Source of the DNA: Conchocele bisecta
Taxonomy: Eukaryota > Mollusca > Bivalvia > Lucinida > Thyasiridae
Length of the DNA stretch: 64,000 nucleotides
Reading direction: 5' to 3'
Assembly (NCBI GenBank): GCA_029237695.1
Contig: CM055265.1
Location: 74,286,013 to 74,350,012 of the forward strand
In this document: positions 48,779 through 59,725 of the stretch, in pieces
How positions within the stretch are numbered: position 1 is the first letter of the stretch
Layout of the letters: each line of letters opens with the position of its first letter
Program-made: the position numbers and the translations under genes
Notes under the pieces: model-generated
What the model saw: only the letters and a program-made list of their open reading frames with translations
What the model was told of the DNA's origin: nothing
Database searches by the model: none

Positions 48779-49099
48779 TATGAAAGCGTCCTGGTGCCAA
48801 TGCTAAAATATAGTTATCTCCTAATTAGGAGATACTAGCTCCTGATTAGGAGATAGTATCTCTTAATTAGGACTTAGTATCTCCTAATTATGAGATAGTA
48901 AGTCTAATTAGGAGATACTAAGTCCTAATTAGGAGATAATAACTTCTAATTAGGAGACAGTGTCTCCTAATTAAGAGGTAGTATATCCCAATTAGGAATT
49001 ACTATCTCCTAATTAGGAGTTAGTATCTCCAAATTAGGACTTACTATATATACTTAGGAGAAACACATATTTTAGCATTGGCACCAGGACGCTTCCATA
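48779..49099. mobile_element. Foldback-like element of TCTCCTAATTAGGAGATA units
   Basis: Inverted ends TATGAAAGCGTCCTGGTGCC and its reverse (49080-49099) enclose about eleven self-complementary ~22 bp units. Same design as 15528-15870 with unrelated sequence. Confidence 0.8.
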
Positions 49100-49945
49100 G
49101 CTCGGGGCATGTACAGTTCGATATTATGTCACTGACGTGTTGTTGTTGTTACAGTATATACATGTATGCAGGCGCGGATCCAGGATTTCGGGTTAGGGGG
49201 GGGCGTAACTTGCTAGGGGGTTCCGGGGGCATCCCCCCCCCCCCCCGGAAATGTTTTGAAATCTACATCGCATTTCCTGCGCTCTGGCGCATTTTGGAGC
49301 AAAAAAAAACACCCAATAAACAATAAATTCACAACGCGAACGTAGAAACGTGCCTTGTAACTTGTAAAAAATCTCCCCCCCCCCGAATCCGCCCATGGTA
49401 TGTACAATTGTTTAAAGGTACTGTGTCTCAAAAGAAGTCACCGATATTCAATATGTGATTTTTCGCTTCATGAATAGGAAGTTACCAATAATAACGAAAT
49501 GCATCATTTTATTTGATGAAATTCCAAGGACTTTGTCTTTAAGTATGCAATATAGAGGCACATATGGTGTTACACAGTTTCCGTTTTAGACACTAGTTTA
49601 ACAAGTGCATCGTTATCACTAAGGTAAAATTCCCTCGCTGGCAGCCTTGAAAATGAAACAAAAAACAAAACAACGTTAACCTGTTTGCCTTAAGGGGCCT
49701 TCACACTATAACGAACTGGTCCAGCGTACGGGGAATTTTTTTCAAAAGTCCGAATACGCACAAAATATCCGACAAATAGATTCCCGGGGGCTGGACGGAA
49801 CGAACTGACAACGAATGAAACGAATTAACGAACCAGAACGAATGCAGAACGAATGTCAACGATCTCTAAACGAACGGCTAACGAACTGTGCGTACTCTCT
49901 GCTATGGTCTGCGAATTCAAATCGATCACGTGACGTCTGTACGCA

Positions 49946-50716
49946 GGTATAAAGCAACTGGAGATGCTGCAAAGCCGCCTGAAGAAGTCCAGTCAAGTCA
50001 TCCAGTCCCTTGCTGCTGCCCAGGCGGAGCCAATCGCCAATCCAAAGCGCTCCTCCTTCGCCAACTACGTGAAGGAAACCCTCATGCACTTCTCCGAGCG
50101 GAAGTACAAGAAGGCCAAGTCTACCATCACCAAACTCATCATGGAGATGGAAGAAGACGACTCTGTAGATGAGAACCCTCTGCCAGTCGGTTTTGGTCGG
50201 GAAAACCGATCAGCCGGCAGTAGTTTTCAGCCCCAGCCTGCTCAGTCTGGGACAAGTTATGGTTCGTCGCCATCGTCGTCATTACAGTCCCAGCCTCCTC
50301 CTCACAAGTGGAGACAACCTCCTCCAGTTCAGAGGTCACCATGGCTCTCCCAGTCCATTGAGTATGTGCAGGTCTACAACCAGCAGCCTTACCTCCGCCA
50401 GCCGAATGTTCCATTGTGGCAGCAGCAGTCAGTTCCAGTTTCATTTACTGCAGGTCCAGTTCAGCACGAGCAGCAGCTGCCCGTCCAGTGGTCTTCCATG
50501 CCGCCTCCATCTCCTGCAGCCATTCCTGTCACAGTAACGGCATCCTCACCGGTAACCATGGCAACCTCATCAGCCCTGTCTACATCATCTCCATCCCTGT
50601 CTTTGCTTGGTTCGCCTACTCAGTTCCTCAAACAGAGTGACCCTCTACATGCCTGGATATTTCAACCTGGTGGATGTGAACCTCGGCTCTTTGGCCAACA
50701 CCTCTGGAACTGGTGA
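49946..50716 (+). pseudogene. Last exon of a MADF/BESS-type (Myb-like) protein carried by the Harbinger-like element
   Basis: A splice acceptor GTACGCAG| at 49945 opens a frame with KQLEMLQSRLKKSSQVIQ, then SFANYVKETLMHFSERKYKK and KSTITKLIMEMEED, which resembles a BESS-like protein-interaction helix pair. About 150 Gln/Pro/Ser-rich residues follow. In such transposons the MADF/Myb-like protein accompanies the transposase to the ends. The upstream DNA-binding exon is missing. After about 50650 another frame looks more natural, ending at TAA near 50769, so a frameshift is likely. AATAAA at 50851-50856 is a plausible poly-A signal. Confidence 0.72.
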
Positions 50717-50934
50717 CATTCAAAACCCCAATATGGACACTCCTCCTTCCAAGGGTTCGGATACATATTAAGTGACTATATTATAATGTCATGTGTGATT
50801 ATATTGTCACCTGAATTACTAATGTTTGATCATTAATATCTATTGTAAATAATAAAAAGTTCTTACTCTTTCAAACTTAAATGTTGTGTCTTATCATATT
50901 TTGTACTTTTTATTTGTAATAGTAAGTAAGTAAA

Positions 50935-51305
50935 GTTTGTTTATTATAGGAATGAATGGCCTTTTTATGGAATTTATCGGGGTATCAACTTGGAAAAGTC
51001 GCGGGAATACTGGACGAAGGCCGGAAGGCCTCGTCCAGTATTCCCGCGACTTTTCCAAGTTTATATCCCCGATAAATTCCACAAAAAGGCCATTCATTCC
51101 TTATAATTCCAGTATTTTAAATAAATTCATCAAGAAAATGTGTTTTTTTTTCGTTTTCTTAAGAATTAGTTTAACTGCGCCTCACGGTTACGGAAAGTAG
51201 TTCGGCGTGGGAGCTTACTGGGATATAAATTTTGGACAGAGACTTGCTACGGCCAATCAAATGTTAGGGAATTGTGTAAATATTTTTGTGCTGGAATTAT
51301 TATAG
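50935..51305. repeat. Hairpin MITE nested inside the Harbinger-like element
   Basis: Arms around GGAATACTGGACGAAGGCC and its reverse, centre near 51020; its right arm matches 1-240. Confidence 0.8.
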
Positions 51306-52446
51306 TGTCACCCCTATTGAAAGGGCCAGCCAACTTTGACTTATGAGACACTCTACTCCAGAAGCTGTACTTCCCAATTCCTATCCTTAATGCCAAGATA
51401 TGACCTCGCTTGGGGTGGATGAAAGAGACCGTGCAGGTGACTAACCGCTACCTTACTGCGGACGTACAAAACGTTCGCATTGCGTTTACTGAGCTTACCC
51501 TCTGCGTACGGGCTGTTCGTTGGCACACGTCGAAAAAAGGTGTGCATGCACAAAATCTTTCGACGCACGGAACGAACAACAACGTACGGGAACGTATTAA
51601 AACGAATAAAAACGAATTCAAAACGATGTCCAGACGAACTTCAGCGTATGGCAGCGAATTCAAAAAAAACCGTACGCTGGCATACACCGTGCCAATTCGT
51701 TATAGAAGGCCCCTTTACAAAGTGAACATAAGTCCTCAGTGACCTTAACATTGGGCGGTCGGACGTGAGTCGTATGCAAAACAAAGTACCGTCCCTAGAC
51801 GCACAGTGCGGCCAAATATTATCAAAATCGGTGAATCGGTTCGTGAGGTATTGAAAAATGAAAGGTGTTACTAACGTACGCACGTACGCACTCAGATACG
51901 TAACGCGCGTACCTACGCACATGGACTAACACTATATTCCCTCTTGCCTGTCGACGAGTGGATAATTAGTATCTATTGCAGAAACAATAGAGTTGGCAAC
52001 ACTACTTATTTTTCAGGTTTTAAACATTTTTTTTAAATCCATATTTTCAGTCAGGGGACTCATTGGCGCATAATTGAGACAAGCCATGTGAGTTTGTACC
52101 TTATAGAAAAAGTCCTTTTTTTCATGAAAAATATTTACGGAAACTGTGATATTTGCTGTAAATGACGTCGAAAGTTAACCTCATAGCAAATGCAGAATTC
52201 GGTTCTGCAATTGCACTGAACATTTAGTCAACTTTAAAAAAATATCGTAAATGTCTTAGGTACAAAATCACATGACTTGTTTCATAGGACGTCAGAAACA
52301 TGATCCAAACAAACCTACAGTTGCATTATGTTTTACTGATTTGTCTCGCCACTTTCTTCACATATCTGAGACCCAGTGCCTTTAAAGTGCTTCTATTTGG
52401 TTTTTGTCAAAATATATATTTCCATTTGATAAAATCAGATCCCTAT

Positions 52447-52870
52447 TAATTCGTTCCCACGAAATAACAATTCGTTCCCTCAATTTAACAATTCGTTCCC
52501 TCGAATTAACAATTCGTTCCCACGATATAACAATACGAATTCGTTCCCACGATATAACAATTTATTCCCTCGAATTAACAATTCGTTCCCGCGAAATGAC
52601 AATTCGTTCCCTCAATTTAACAATTCGTTCCCTCGAATTAACAATTCGTTCCCACGATATAACAATTCGCTCCCACGAAATAACAATTCGTTCTCTCAAT
52701 TTAACAATTCGTTCCCTCTAATTAACAATTCGTTCCCACGAATTAACAATTCGTTCCCGTGGGAACGAATTGTTATTTCGTGGGAACGAATTGTTATTTT
52801 GCGGGAACGAATTTTTATTTCGTGGGTATGAATTAATTAAAAAAAATAAGTCTACGTCCCCTGCTCCGTA
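52447..52870. mobile_element. Foldback-like element 2, left terminus lost
   Basis: Fourteen forward 21 bp units (constant AACAATTCGTTCCC plus 7-mers), an inversion point at 52757-52768, then inverted units and the right terminus GTCCCCTGCTCCGTA, which lacks five bases. Confidence 0.82.
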
Positions 52871-52994
52871 GATCGCGGTGGTCGTCACAGTAGTTCTCTG
52901 CACTAGACACACAGTACGGAAGCATAGAGAGGACATGTATGGTTGTTTTTTTTACTCATAAATAATAAATTTAAAAACGTAACTAAATTATATC

Positions 52995-53160
52995 AGGGCC
53001 ACGACATCATAAATTATGTGTGTTTTTATTTTTTTATTTATATCGTGGCCACGACTTAATATATAAATAAATAAATTAAAAAAAAACGCTGAATTATTTA
53101 GGTGTGTTTTTTTATTATTTACGTCATAGCCTTGAGATAAATAAATAAAAGACACACATG
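52995..53160. repeat. AT-rich repeats with CGTGGCCACGAC / ATAAATAAATAA
   Basis: Three loose copies of a ~55 bp unit containing a GGCCACGAC or GCCTTGAGA block and ATAAATAAA runs. Confidence 0.5.
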
Positions 53161-53278
53161 GCCCCACCATGTTTCCGTACATTTATACAGTGTCATTCAG
53201 TGATAGCTCTGAATACCGCCCTGATCAGGGCATGTGAATCGCCATGACAAAAACGGACTAATTGACTTTGCTGCAATC

Positions 53279-53682
53279 TACGAAGCCCCGCAGGGGACAT
53301 GATTTTTTTTAATTAATTCGTTCCCACGAAATAACAATTCGTTCCCTCAATTTATCAATTCGTTCCCTCTAATTAACAGTTCGTTCCCACGATATAAAAA
53401 TTCGTTCCCTCGATATACCACGAATTGACAATTCGTTCCCTCAATTTAACAATTATTTCTCTCGATTTAACAATTCATTTCCACGATATAACAATTCGTT
53501 CCCACGAATTAACAATTCTTTTCCGTGGGAACGAATTGTTAATTCGTGGGAACGACTTGTTAATTCGTGGGAAGGAATTGTTAAATTGGGGGAACAAATT
53601 GTTATTTCGTGGGAACGAATTGTTTTTTTCGTGGGAACGAATTAATAACAAAATAATTCTACGTCCCCTGCGGGGCTCCGAA
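53279..53682. mobile_element. Foldback-like element 3
   Basis: Inverted ends TACGAAGCCCCGCAGGGGAC and GTCCCCTGCGGGGCTCCG; 21 bp units invert near 53525. Flanks GCAATC / GTAATC are a one-mismatch 6 bp target duplication. Confidence 0.82.
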
Positions 53683-53699
53683 GTAATCAGCATCAGTGC

Positions 53700-55100
53700 T
53701 TCATGACCAGAGCAAATGTTGCTTGCTAATTAGTTGGGTAGCACTCCCGATTCCTCTAAACAAAACCTTCAGACCCGTATCTGGCCGCAAGAGCTCCCAG
53801 CATTATCAGGAGCTGCACTGACCAACACTTCAATAATAACTCCACTTTTGTCGTGGCAGGTCACACACACCGGGGAACTGTCGGATTTTGCAAACACTTA
53901 ACAAAAGGAGCAAACGTTAGTTGTACAAATATTTCATTACAGTATGTGTTAGGTATAACAATACAATATAATACGCTCAGTCAGAGATGAAAGCGAAAGT
54001 TACGAAATATACCCAGGCATACCAGTATACGACAGGTGTAGCTATCGTGCCCGTAACTGTTTAATCAGCGTGTGCATATCTATCGGGTTACCATTTTACA
54101 TGCATGAGAGTGGATGTTTGATCAAAAGCTTAATTTATTCATATATATTTATTGGAAATCATGAAGTGCATTGTTATCGGTTGGTTTACATTTGAAGCAC
54201 GGTGTATTTCATTACGAATACCTGGATATCGAGTGTAATGTGTTTACATATATGGCTGTGACTGGAGAAATGGGCTGATTGGTTTTGCGAACAGTGTAGA
54301 TCCAGATCAGACTGTGCATCCGCACAGTCTGATCAGGATCTACACTGTTCGTGATTCAATCAATGAAACACTCCGTATGCTTCTAACACGCTATATATAT
54401 TGTTTTTCAGGCTACAGGAGTGTGCTGTTTTATCAGGAGCTACACTGGTCACAAATCCCATAAGCCCCATTTCTCCAGTCGCAGCCATATATAATACCAT
54501 TCACTAAGTCCGTGTACTTAACTTCGGCTGTTTGAAATAGGTATTTTATATGTGAAATCGCAGTATGAGAGATAACCGAATCTAGCATACGATCATAAAA
54601 TATATTAGATATGACGTTTTATAAAGTGTGCATGAGTGTTGCTGATAAGTTTTGAATTTGTTTGACCATATACAGTTTTCGGATTTCTTATTAGAAAACA
54701 TAGCAGTGAAATATACAGAGGGGCGGATAATATGTATTTGTGGTAAGCTATATGCTCTTATTATTTGCCTTCTTCTTTAATTTATAGTTCGCCCTAATTT
54801 CTAAGCCAATCGCTAGCGAGTATCGCACTTCACTTATTTCACATATTGCAAGATGTAACACCAATAAGTTGTATATTACCAACTTTAATTCAACAGGGAA
54901 TGGAATATCAAAACTCAGATTGGAACTTGTATTATAGACTTGGCTGCGGTCGTCGGCGCGCCATCGCATTTAATTCCTGAAAAATACAATGTGTGAACAA
55001 TAACTTATACTTATTCACGGTAGTGTGGCATATATGTGGCAATAGAGTATATTTACAAAATATACGATATTGTCCGTAAATGACGTGAAAAGTTAAACAA
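53700..55100. other. Non-coding stretch
   Basis: Only a CTGATCAG MITE (54250-54490) is recognisable; the rest shows no coding or repeat signal I can support. Confidence 0.5.
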
Positions 55101-55114
55101 AAACATGTGTTAAC

Positions 55115-55350
55115 CCTTACACTGCTATCTTAATGTTTTTGTCGTCTGCTGTTTCTATTTTCCATTTTTATCATCAAAAACATGCTTTGACAGCACTTTA
55201 GAATAATTTACAACATGCTTTGACAGCACTTCAGAATCATTTCCATTGGAAATGATTCTGAAGTGCTATCAAACCATGTTTTTATTGAGAAATAAGGCAA
55301 TATATAAAAGCAAAAGCAGACGACAATTGTTGTGTGTGGCGGTCTAAGGG
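55115..55350. repeat. Palindromic MITE (GACAGCACTT arms), copy 2
   Basis: Same family as 23880-24105; centre ATCATTTCCATTGGAAATGA near 55228-55255. Confidence 0.8.
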
Positions 55351-55929
55351 TTAAGAGCAAATGCGGAATAGCATATAATTCCACATATGTTAGAAAAAAA
55401 TCGCCAATTGTCCACGTCATTTACAACAGATATCATAGTTTCTGTAAATAATGTTCATGAAAATCTGATATTTAAATATTCTAACATACAAACTCACATG
55501 GCTTGCCTCATATTAACCCTTTGAACCCGAAATCCCGCTATAGCGGTTTATGCAAAAAGTGCAGATCCAGATGAGCCGGCTCGTAACGAGCCGTCTCATC
55601 AGGATCTGCACTTTTTGCAAGTAATTTTCATATTTCTTAGAACAAAAACACCCCCTTTTCATAAATGGACGAATCTGAAAATCATTGTGTGACCATTGGA
55701 TTGGTCGGAACATTAGCATATCACAGTCCATTCCAGTTCTTTAGGGTTGAAAGGGTTAAGAATGTGACAAAACCATATGAATTTGGCATCGATGTAATAA
55801 TTTATTTCATAAAATAGAGAATAATAATAATATAAATATTGAATGCCTCGATATGCTTAGATGTTTTTACAGACATCATTAAACATGCTTTGAGTTCGTA
55901 TTTCCATAGATAACAACCAAATGTGTATG

Positions 55930-56275
55930 TAGCCGATTTTACCAAAATTGCAAAGTATACTTATCTTGCTAAGTACACTTTGAGGGAGAAATTTTCAATT
56001 TAAGGATACATTTATTATTTTTTATTTATTAAAATAACATATTTCCTGACAAATTATTATACTGAATTTATTACATTATCACAGCCATTTTTGCTGTCAC
56101 AGTGGTAATGTATAATAATTCAGTATAATAATTCTGCTTACTTTTAATAATCAAATATATGCAGTCGTTATTTTTATATGAAATAATTCATATGTGGAAA
56201 AATAAATGAGTACTCCCTCATAGTATACTTAGCTAGATAAGTATGCTTAACAAGTTTGGTGAAATCGGCTACTGG
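55930..56275. mobile_element. ATTATCACAGCCATTTTGGC-family MITE
   Basis: Ends GTAGCCGATTTTACCAAAAT and its reverse, with a degenerate central hairpin near 56085-56105. Confidence 0.78.
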
Positions 56276-56463
56276 TTGATCTTCACATCAACTGTGTCGT
56301 AGAATGTGAATGACTGATGTCAATTACCTAACGCCATACCATTATTTTTCTCTCAAAACATACCCACACGCGGACGCTTAACAGAGAAAGAACTCTGCAC
56401 GGCCCAAGCTTTACACCAACAATGACTATCCATGGCACAGAACGTCATGTTCAGTTGTAAGTC

Positions 56464-56708
56464 AGGGGACCGTTTCACTAAACTTCGTGCGACTAAAATG
56501 TTCGTAAGTGCAAAATTTTGATAGTCTGTAAATTTCACATTAACAACGTTTTCTTGTAAACAATTATTGGATTTACATTTATTGGGCATAGGCTGCATAT
56601 GCAGCCTATGCTCAATAAATGTAAATCCATCAATTGACATTTCCAGACCATCCTAAATTTTCACTTACGAACATTTTAGTCGTAAGAAGTTTAGTGAAAC
56701 GGGCCCCT
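56464..56708. mobile_element. GGGGCCGTTTCACTAAA MITE
   Basis: Full-length copy with both ends; centre CATAGGCTGCATATGCAGCC at about 56587. Confidence 0.85.
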
Positions 56709-57109
56709 GGAGCCCTAGCTGAGAGAACGGAACACAACACTGGCGGAGGTCTCTTTGGGCGAGTAAGAATTCAAATTATGTATTTCTAGTGCACAATAAT
56801 GTACATACGATTTGTCAACGGCGATGACACACGCATTGTATAATGTAAGAACATTCAAATTCATATCATTCACAGAATAATCAAACAAACACAGAATAAA
56901 GTTCTACAGAAATGAACACGCGTGCACTATTAAATGGAGAAATAATACACAGGCGTATAACTGGAATAACACACAAACATTAAAATATTGCAATGCTGAA
57001 TTAAACTGTTATCATCTGCTGTCTTTTTCTTTATTTCTGTATAACATTGTCTACATAAACTGTTTTGTCAGCACACATTACGGGGCGCCAAGTGGGACAT
57101 GGCTCAATT

Positions 57110-57262
57110 TTGTCAACAAAATTCATTTTTGTGCCACAAAATTCAATTCTGTGTCACAAAATTCACTTTTGTGTCACAGAATTCAATTCTGTGTCACAAA
57201 ATTCAATTCTGTGCCACAGAATTCAATTCTGTGTCACAAAATTCAATTCTGTCAATTCTGCA
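57110..57262. repeat. Minisatellite (GTCACAAAATTCAATTCTGT)
   Basis: About seven copies of a ~20-21 bp self-complementary unit alternating CACAAAATTC and CACAGAATTC. Confidence 0.92.
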
Positions 57263-57796
57263 CACGCATGTAAGAAGGACTACCATTGGTCAGAAACTGC
57301 ACTGGAGAAATGGGTCACGGTCGCCGATCTACACATTCAATGTCGATGATGTATTTCTCATTCTGCCGATGATTCATTTCTCATTCTGCCATTTTGCTTC
57401 AACTATCTCCAAACAGTCAAACGTTGACAAACCCATTCGTATTTAAACTCATTTGCGTTATAATTGTACACATAATTCATGTACATGTAGATCTCCCGCG
57501 AGTACTGACGTCATTTAGTGCGTATCGAAAGGTACCCCAGTTAAATCAATAATACACGCGCTGTGGCCTGTGTTCTGACTGCTGTCTGTGTTTATAAACA
57601 GAATGTGTGTATTGGGCCATTTGAGGAAACCATTTGTAGTATTTGTGTAGATACCATGGATACATGTACTAAGATGGTGTATACTGTAAATAATGCATGT
57701 AGACACATAGTTGCGAACACGTAACTTCGCAACTAGTAGACACATATCCAATACCATTTGTTTCACAAGGTTAGATCTACTGTTAGAATACGACGT

Positions 57797-57868
57797 CATC
57801 TAATGTCATTTTCGAGCATAAAACGTTACCTGATAAATAGAATACCAGGCTAGTGTATTTTAATATCA
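57797..57868. repeat. Interrupted copy of the 1416-1825 repeat (integration junction)
   Basis: Collinear (inverted) with about 1544-1612, but after TTTTAATATCAAG the expected TTTATCAGG is replaced by TAGTATATAAGAGTC. This marks where the right-hand element begins. Confidence 0.7.
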
Positions 57869-57977
57869 AGTAGTATATAAGAGTCAAAATGATACCACCA
57901 CCCTCTGGAAGCCACCGGCTACACGTGGTGCCTCCCACCAGGTGGTGCTATAATTAATGACTCTTATATACTACTCA
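57869..57977. repeat. Inverted repeat AGTAGTATATAAGAGTCA at the left edge of the virus-like region
   Basis: 18 bp perfect arms (57868-57886 and about 57959-57976) enclose a CCACC / GGTGG-rich loop. A start with AG is shared with Polinton termini, but the element's other end is outside the window. Confidence 0.6.
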
Positions 57978-58019
57978 GATTTTCCTCCATTTTTATGAGA
58001 ATATTTATGAGAATGGGAG

Positions 58020-58115
58020 TAATTTTAATTTTTCAAAACACGAAGGGGGGAGTAGGCATAATTTTAATTTTTCCAAACACAAAGGGGGGAGTAAGCATAA
58101 TTTTTTTAAAAACAC
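58020..58115. repeat. Two direct repeats of GGGGGGAGTAGGCATAATTT
   Basis: A ~43 bp unit (AATTTTTCAAAACACGAAGG then GGGGAGTA) occurs twice with few changes. Confidence 0.75.
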
Positions 58116-58185
58116 ACCTACTGTTCGGCGGGTATGTATGAGAACATATTTTTCATCAACCGCGAGACCATATATTTATGACATG

Positions 58186-58240
58186 ACACCCTATTAGAGA
58201 TAAGAATCCCTATGTTATACTCAGTATATATAATAACATA
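58186..58240 (+). promoter_or_regulatory. Shared promoter-like block, copy 1
   Basis: ACACCCTATTAGAGATAAGA then GTTATACTCA, 14 bases before the ATG of the zinc-ribbon gene. The same arrangement recurs at 58562-58601 before the next gene, which is why I read it as a transcription signal. Function is inference. Confidence 0.5.
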
Positions 58241-58447
58241 ATGGTTCTAGTTAAGTGTGCGTGGTTGAAGACAGGTAGTCACGAGAGATGTTTTCGTACC
58301 GGTATTTACGAATATTGCAAACATCACCGTGCATGGATGCGAAGAGGTTCCGTTTCGCCTCGCCCCTGTCGGCATTGTGGGGTAGGGACCAAAGCCGAGT
58401 CATTACTATGTCCACCATGCGGTGGCACTCAGGCTATCATCGAATGA
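58241..58447 (+). CDS. Small zinc-ribbon protein of the virus-like element
   Basis: 68 residues, intact. An N-terminal Cys/His set (C6, C17, C26, H28, H29) is followed by a CxxC-x10-CxxC ribbon (C43, C46, C57, C60) with the motif CGVGTKAESLLCPPCGG. Small proteins with this kind of C-terminal ribbon occur, as I recall, in several large or aquatic DNA viruses; I cannot name a family. It is the first gene inside the left boundary and the only one here without a visible break. A role in nucleic-acid binding or late transcription is a guess. Confidence 0.6.
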   Translation: MVLVKCAWLKTGSHERCFRTGIYEYCKHHRAWMRRGSVSPRPCRHCGVGTKAESLLCPPCGGTQAIIE

Positions 58448-58561
58448 TTAACAAGGGATTACGTGCTCGCAAGTATTATCGTTTAGTAATAATTCAAATC
58501 GAAAAGTCAGTTAGAAAGATATGATATGTTCAATTTTTTTTAAAAATTAACCACAACTTAC

Positions 58562-58601
58562 ACCCTATTAAAGATAAGAAAACTATAAGTTATACTCACA
58601 A
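58562..58601 (+). promoter_or_regulatory. Shared promoter-like block, copy 2
   Basis: ACACCCTATTAAAGATAAGA then GTTATACTCA, three bases before an ATG at 58604. It matches copy 1 at about 30 of 40 positions, in a region otherwise unlike it. Confidence 0.5.
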
Positions 58602-58603
58602 AA

Positions 58604-58965
58604 ATGGTATAATAAAATAGAATGGGAATTGGAATTTTATAATGACCTTATTGATGAATATTACTATAAATTGAAAGCACTATATATAATTGAATACATG
58701 AAATATCAGCGTAATTTATTACGTTCCGATAAAAACGTTGCATTTACAATATTATACCGGAAATTATGTAAGCTAAGCAAGAGACATATTCGTGAAATGA
58801 AGCGACTAAATAGGATCGGAGAACAACTAGGTGAAGAGGGTGAAACTAATTTTATAAGACTGTTTAAAAACAACGATTCGTTTACGGATATAGAGTTTTT
58901 AACGATTCTGTCTGCGCCGAGTTACCGTATTATGTATAAACCCCAACGATTCGTTTACCCACTAC
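58604..58965 (+). pseudogene. Basic, Lys/Tyr-rich hypothetical protein, start codon out of frame
   Basis: An open frame (no ATG) from 58578 reads KIEWELEFYNDLIDEYYYKL and KLCKLSKRHIREMKRLNRIG, helical and basic. The well-placed ATG at 58604, just after the promoter-like block, is one base out of frame with it, so a single-base change seems to have broken the gene. Beyond about 58965 the frame stays open only because it is antisense to the next gene. Product not recognised. Confidence 0.5.
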
Positions 58966-59004
58966 TAATCAATGTCTGTAGTTGGTGCTGTAACATTTCC
59001 TCCG

Positions 59005-59696
59005 ACTTTATTTCCAAGTTTTACCCTAAATTTATCCCAATCAGTACACTCAATTTTGGGCATGGTGCGCGCGCCTTGATCCTTATATCATTTTTTAATT
59101 CTTCATATCTCCCCATTTCTTCCACCACGGATTCAAACTCTAAATTTGATATTTTCTTATCGGCCAACGCTTTGGACACCATAACGTCGATGCTATTTTT
59201 CTTAGACCTAGCGAGAACGGATATTCTATCATGTTTTCTACTTTTTTTCTCGAGTTTTCCACCCACCGCCCTAATTACCATACAAAGTGTTCCAGATAAA
59301 ACGGTAATTCCACTCAAAACCCCTGCAAGTGGAACCATTACAATTGTAAGATAGCATTGCAGTAGTCCCCGCCCCACACAACACAGAAACACTTGCCAGA
59401 ACCGTACTAGATGCTTCAGCTATGTTTTGCCGAGCGCCTATATTTGTTAGCGTGTCTTTTTTCTATTTGCACATTCTCTAACTAAAATATCCTGCATAGC
59501 GACGATATTATTCAACCTAAAATCTGAACTTCTTTCGTTAATTGGATACAGTGTTGGTGGAGTGGTATTGAGAGTTGGATACAGTGTTGGTGGAGTGGTA
59601 TTGAGAGTTGGATACAGTGTTGGTGGAGTGGTATTGAGAGTTGGATACAGTGTTTGGTGGAGTGGTATTGACAATTGGAAGCGGTGATTCGTTCAT
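59005..59696 (-). pseudogene. Virus-like element protein: proline repeat, hydrophobic core, coiled C-terminus
   Basis: The start ATG is at 59696. A 33 bp repeat (11 residues, YPTLNTTPPTL) lies at 59543-59675, then NERSSDFRLNNIVAMQDIL, then (59392-59021) a hydrophobic glycine-rich stretch and ARSKKNSIDVMVSKALADKK with NLEFESVVEEMGRYEELKND. I recall proteins with this last motif (SKALxDxxIsxxEF..) as highly repeated, unannotated genes in cnidarian, mollusc and arthropod genomes, beside fibre-like genes as here. Breaks: an extra T near 59654 and a frame change near 59440-59395. Function unknown; membrane association is inferred. Confidence 0.6.
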
Positions 59697-59725
59697 ATTT
59701 AAATTTTAGTTCAATATATTAGTAT

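Larger units (their letters stand above)
49693..51714 (+). mobile_element. PIF-Harbinger-like element, 2022 bp, TTA target duplication
   Basis: Left end AGGGGCCTTCACACTATAAC and right end TTATAGAAGGCCCCT are inverted repeats flanked by TTA (49690-49692, 51715-51717). Subterminal regions at both ends are rich in ACGAAC/GTACG motifs. The 3 bp TTA duplication and these termini are Harbinger features. Only the accessory DNA-binding protein exon remains; no transposase. Confidence 0.8.

Noticed and set aside
50139..50640. Other-frame ORFs inside the BESS-like exon
   Set aside because: Shadows of a Gln/Pro/Ser-rich coding exon with low-complexity codon use.
57110..57262. CRISPR-like array (regular ~20 bp repeats)
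   Set aside because: No unique spacers; units abut and are self-complementary, in a eukaryotic genome. The same applies to 48810-49060 and 45690-46145.
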